A DNA stretch of 6,237 nt, from the NCBI GenBank assembly GCA_024279745.1, contig JAJRRE010000196.1:1-6237 (forward strand), given 5' to 3'. Positions 4,454-6,237 of the stretch are shown one piece after another. The notes beneath the pieces are model-generated. The model ran no database searches. It was given only the letters and a program-made list of their open reading frames with translations, and had not been told where the DNA came from. The stretch comes from Alphaproteobacteria bacterium. GTDB lineage: Bacteria > Pseudomonadota > Alphaproteobacteria > Rhizobiales > Hyphomicrobiaceae. The first letter of the stretch is position 1; each line of letters begins with the position of its first letter. A program made the position numbers and the translations under genes.

Positions 4454-4989
4454 TAGCCTTTGGTTTTAGCCTTGGCGGCCTTCTTAGCGGCTGTTTTTTC
4501 GCGTTTGGCAACGTCTGCCGGCAGAACTTTAGGTACGATCAATTCGACAGACCCGCCGGCTTTTTCAATTGCCGCCTTCGCGTTGGCGCTGACATGATCC
4601 GCTTTGATATTCAGCTTGGCTTTGAGCTCACCATTACCCAGAATACGAAGGCCGTGCAACTCGCGCCGTACAACCCCTGCAGCATTTAGGCTGGCGACAT
4701 CGACAGTTTTGGTCACATCGATTTTACCCGCATCGACCGCGATTTGCAGACGATCAAGATTGACCTCATTCATGTCCTTGCGGTTGATCGGCGAAAAACC
4801 ACGCTTTGGCAGACGGCGATGCAGGGGCATCTGGCCACCCTCAAAGCCATTGATCGAAACGCCTTCGCGAGATTTTTGTCCCTTGACGCCTCGGCCACCG
4901 GTCTTGCCTCGGCCTGAGCCGATGCCGCGACCAACACGGATACGGTTCTTGCTGGCGCCCGGAATATCTCTTAGTTCATTGAGCCGCAT
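4453..4989 (-). CDS. rplO: 50S ribosomal protein L15
   Basis: L15 is a late-assembling large-subunit protein whose glycine-rich basic N-terminus threads into 23S rRNA. I chose the ATG at 4987–4989, giving 178 residues that begin with the standard MRLNELRDIPGASKNR. The glycine/arginine-rich tract VGRGIGSGRGKTGGRG (19–34) and GFEGGQMPLHRRLPKRGF (48–65) are family hallmarks. The globular part follows to about 155, and an alanine/lysine-rich tail (160–178) makes it somewhat longer than E. coli L15. AAGGAG lies 9 nt upstream of the start. The frame is open for 25 more codons to 5064, but that start lacks a ribosome binding site and the extra residues are not L15-like. Stop is TAG. Confidence 0.97.
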   Translation of the reverse strand: MRLNELRDIPGASKNRIRVGRGIGSGRGKTGGRGVKGQKSREGVSINGFEGGQMPLHRRLPKRGFSPINRKDMNEVNLDRLQIAVDAGKIDVTKTVDVASLNAAGVVRRELHGLRILGNGELKAKLNIKADHVSANAKAAIEKAGGSVELIVPKVLPADVAKREKTAAKKAAKAKTKG

Positions 4990-5036
4990 GGGACCCTGCT
5001 CCTTCAAAGCTTCACAAGTCAATCTTGTATTTATTC

Positions 5037-5124
5037 GGCCAGTTTTATGCGGCCTGTGTTTCATTGGCCAAATTATTTGACTAATTTCATTTGGCCAGTT
5101 TTATGTAGCCAGTGTTTATTTGGC
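5037..5124. repeat. Two imperfect 32-bp direct repeats between rpmD and rplO
   Basis: Positions 5037–5068 and 5093–5124 align at 27 of 32 bases. Both begin GGCCAGTTTTATG and share GCC and GTGTTT further along, with a 56-bp period. The second copy runs into the 3' end of rpmD, covering its stop codon and the codons next to it, so one copy is partly coding. The two copies together with the stretch between them make up much of the 126-nt spacer. Confidence 0.8.
5065..5097 (-). repeat. 9-bp inverted repeat in the rpmD–rplO spacer
   Basis: TGGCCAAAT (5065–5073) is exactly complementary to ATTTGGCCA (5089–5097), with a 15-nt loop. It joins the end of the first 32-bp direct repeat to the start of the second. 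On the mRNA it would be a stable hairpin roughly 75 nt before rplO. No T-run follows. Confidence 0.65.
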
Positions 5125-5331
5125 GTCATCCACTACCCGAACCAGGTGGGAGATTTTGTTGATCATGCCGCGCACAGATGGCGTATCTTCCAATGTCCGG
5201 CGGCGGCGCATTTTATTCAAACCCAGGCCGATCAGCGTCTGACGCTGATCCTGAGGACGGCGCAACGGGCTACCGATCTGCTCGACCGTAACGGTTTTGC
5301 CCGACTTCTTTGCTGTTTTCTTATCAGCCAT
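5116..5331 (-). CDS. rpmD: 50S ribosomal protein L30
   Basis: L30 is a small peripheral protein of the large subunit. The 71-residue product has a lysine-rich N-terminus (MADKKTAKKSGKTV), then the family motif QIGSPLRRPQDQRQTLIGLG (18–37) and LNKMRRRRTLEDTPSVRGMI (38–57), ending in ISHLVRVVDD. It is a few residues longer than the roughly 60-residue E. coli form because of the N-terminal extension. The ATG has AAGGA 9 nt upstream. The stop TAA lies inside the second copy of a 32-bp direct repeat. It sits between rpsE and rplO as in the spc operon. Confidence 0.96.
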   Translation of the reverse strand: MADKKTAKKSGKTVTVEQIGSPLRRPQDQRQTLIGLGLNKMRRRRTLEDTPSVRGMINKISHLVRVVDDAK

Positions 5332-5393
5332 AGTTCAAATTCCTTTTGCCGCGCTGCCCATTTGCCCTGCGGCTCAATTTGGGGGGCAAGGTA

Positions 5394-5423
5394 TTACGTT
5401 TGCCAGCCTTACGTTTGCCGGCT
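5394..5423. repeat. 15-bp tandem repeat in the rpsE–rpmD spacer
   Basis: TTACGTTTGCCAGCC (5394–5408) is followed directly by TTACGTTTGCCGGCT (5409–5423), 13 of 15 identical. Further TTTGCC copies occur nearby (5345–5350 and 5361–5366). It lies in the 172-nt untranslated gap between rpsE and rpmD. Confidence 0.75.
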
Positions 5424-5503
5424 TGGGTTCGATCTGATCGATCTTCATTTCCGCTCAATGCCACAGCATTAAAACCCGTGCCAACGACCAACCCGCTATT
5501 AAT

Positions 5504-6088
5504 TTATGCTTCCGCTTCAGCGCTGGCTTCTGCAGCCGATGAGCCGTCACGGCGCCGTGATACGATCTCGGAGACTTTTTTGCCACGCCGCGCAGCCACA
5601 CCGCGCGGGTTTTCCTGAATTTTCAAAGCCTCTACTGTGGCGCGCACCATGTTGTAGGGGTTTGACGAGCCCAGCGACTTGGCCACCACATCTGAAACGC
5701 CGAGCATTTCAAACACAGCACGCATCGGACCACCGGCGATAATGCCGGTACCGGCTGGTGCCGACCGCAGGATTACCCGTCCGGCGCCCCAGCGCCCTTC
5801 GGTATCATGATGCAATGTGCGTGCATCACGCAGCGGCACCCGGATCAACTCGCGCCGTGCCGCTTCGGTAGCTTTGCGAATGGCTTCAGGCACTTCGCGC
5901 GCCTTGCCATGACCAAAACCGACACGGCCCTTCTGGTCGCCAACAACAACCAGCGCGGCAAAACCGAAACGCCGACCGCCCTTGACCACTTTGGCCACGC
6001 GGTTGATGTGTACCAGTTTGTCGGCAAACTCGTTGTCTTGCTCGTCGCGTCCGCCGCGGCCACCGCGGTCTCTAGGATTGCGTGCCAA
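5504..6088 (-). CDS. rpsE: 30S ribosomal protein S5 (TTG start)
   Basis: S5 lies at the mRNA entry site of the small subunit and affects decoding accuracy and helicase action. The 194-residue product carries the N-terminal double-stranded-RNA-binding fold (about 22–88, with LVHINRVAKVVKGGRRFGF at 25–43 and VGFGHGKAREVPEAI at 56–70) and the C-terminal S5 domain (about 100–165, with APAGTGIIAGGPMRAVFE at 110–127 and SLGSSNPYNMVRAT at 138–151). An arginine/glycine-rich start and an alanine/glutamate-rich tail (183–194) flank them. The start codon is TTG (complement of 6086–6088), with AGAGGA 7 nt upstream. An in-frame TGA lies 12 nt upstream of it and no ATG precedes the conserved core, so TTG is the only reasonable start. 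It follows rplR by 65 nt. Confidence 0.97.
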   Translation of the reverse strand: MARNPRDRGGRGGRDEQDNEFADKLVHINRVAKVVKGGRRFGFAALVVVGDQKGRVGFGHGKAREVPEAIRKATEAARRELIRVPLRDARTLHHDTEGRWGAGRVILRSAPAGTGIIAGGPMRAVFEMLGVSDVVAKSLGSSNPYNMVRATVEALKIQENPRGVAARRGKKVSEIVSRRRDGSSAAEASAEAEA

Positions 6089-6101
6089 TGGTTCGTCCTC
6101 T
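6089..6101 (-). promoter_or_regulatory. Ribosome binding site that fixes the TTG start of rpsE
   Basis: AGAGGA (complement of 6096–6101) with a 7-nt spacer to TTG. Because an in-frame stop lies immediately upstream and no ATG or GTG start is available, this site supports the rare TTG initiation codon. Confidence 0.8.
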
Positions 6102-6153
6102 CATCTCGCGCCGTCTTTCATCATGAAACAAGCGCAAATTCCTGTAACCTGCT

Positions 6154-6237
6154 TTAGAAGCTGAGGCCGCCTTCGCGTGCTGCATCAGCCAGCGCTTTAA
6201 CGCGCCCGTGATAAATATAACCGCCGCGATCAAAGAC
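6154..6237 (-). CDS. rplR: 50S ribosomal protein L18, C-terminal fragment (cut by window edge)
   Basis: L18 binds 5S rRNA and anchors it in the central protuberance of the large subunit. Only the last 27 codons and the TAA stop are present, reading VFDRGGYIYHGRVKALADA followed by AREGGLSF. This is the conserved L18 C-terminus (FDRGGY-YHGRVKALADAAREGGL-F). The start and the 5S-binding N-terminal part lie outside the window. Its position directly before rpsE is the expected spc-operon order. Confidence 0.95.
   Translation of the reverse strand, partial: VFDRGGYIYHGRVKALADAAREGGLSF

Noticed and set aside
4272..4511. 79-codon minus-strand frame overlapping the rplO end
   Set aside because: It overlaps the lysine/alanine-rich tail of rplO in another frame and has no ribosome binding site or family resemblance.
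4990..5064. 25-codon N-terminal extension of rplO
   Set aside because: The L15 family begins at MRLNEL, which has AAGGAG before it; the upstream ATG has none and its codons come from the 32-bp repeat.
6116..6128. TTTCAT/ATGAAA inverted repeat between rplR and rpsE
   Set aside because: Only 6 bp and AT-rich with a one-base centre; too weak to support a regulatory claim.

Overview
This window is a stretch of the conserved ribosomal-protein (spc–alpha) operon of a bacterium, read right to left: every convincing gene is on the minus strand. In transcription order it holds the 3' end of rplR (L18), rpsE (S5), rpmD (L30), rplO (L15), secY (translocase channel), adk (adenylate kinase), rpsM (S13), rpsK (S11) and the 5' end of rpoA (RNA polymerase alpha). 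The order rplO–secY–adk–rpsM–rpsK–rpoA, with no rpmJ between secY and rpsM, the SecY N-terminus (MASAAEQLAANIN) and the RpoA N-terminus (QKNWQDLIKPTKLE) all point to Alphaproteobacteria. The order cannot be fixed. The palindromic intergenic modules recall Rhizobiales-type repeats, but Adk is a long-LID form with a four-cysteine zinc site; from memory, Rhizobiaceae have a short Adk, so a deeper or different alphaproteobacterial lineage is possible.

Region by region: 6154–6237 is the rplR tail; 5504–6088 is rpsE, which can only start at TTG; 5116–5331 is rpmD; 4453–4989 is rplO; 3916–4452 is a 537-nt spacer with palindromic repeats and a 15-codon leader ORF ending 5 nt before secY; 2542–3915 is secY, overlapping adk by the ATGA at 2542–2545; 1868–2545 is adk; 1321–1867 is a 547-nt spacer with short tandem repeats, a terminator-like hairpin and a possible promoter; 952–1320 is rpsM, starting at GTG; 374–763 is rpsK; 99–373 is a 275-nt spacer; 1–98 is the start of rpoA.

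The proteins are ordinary. They are parts of the small and large ribosomal subunits, the membrane channel that takes their secreted products, the nucleotide-balancing kinase and the polymerase subunit that transcribes them. What is unusual is the space between them. Apart from the secY–adk overlap, every junction is 65–547 nt long and several carry direct or inverted repeats. I see no defence system, mobile-element gene, CRISPR array, tRNA or novel gene cluster. The points worth a second look are the secY leader ORF with its hairpin-embedded ribosome binding site, the palindromic mosaic ahead of it, and the leader of the rpsM–rpsK–rpoA part of the operon.
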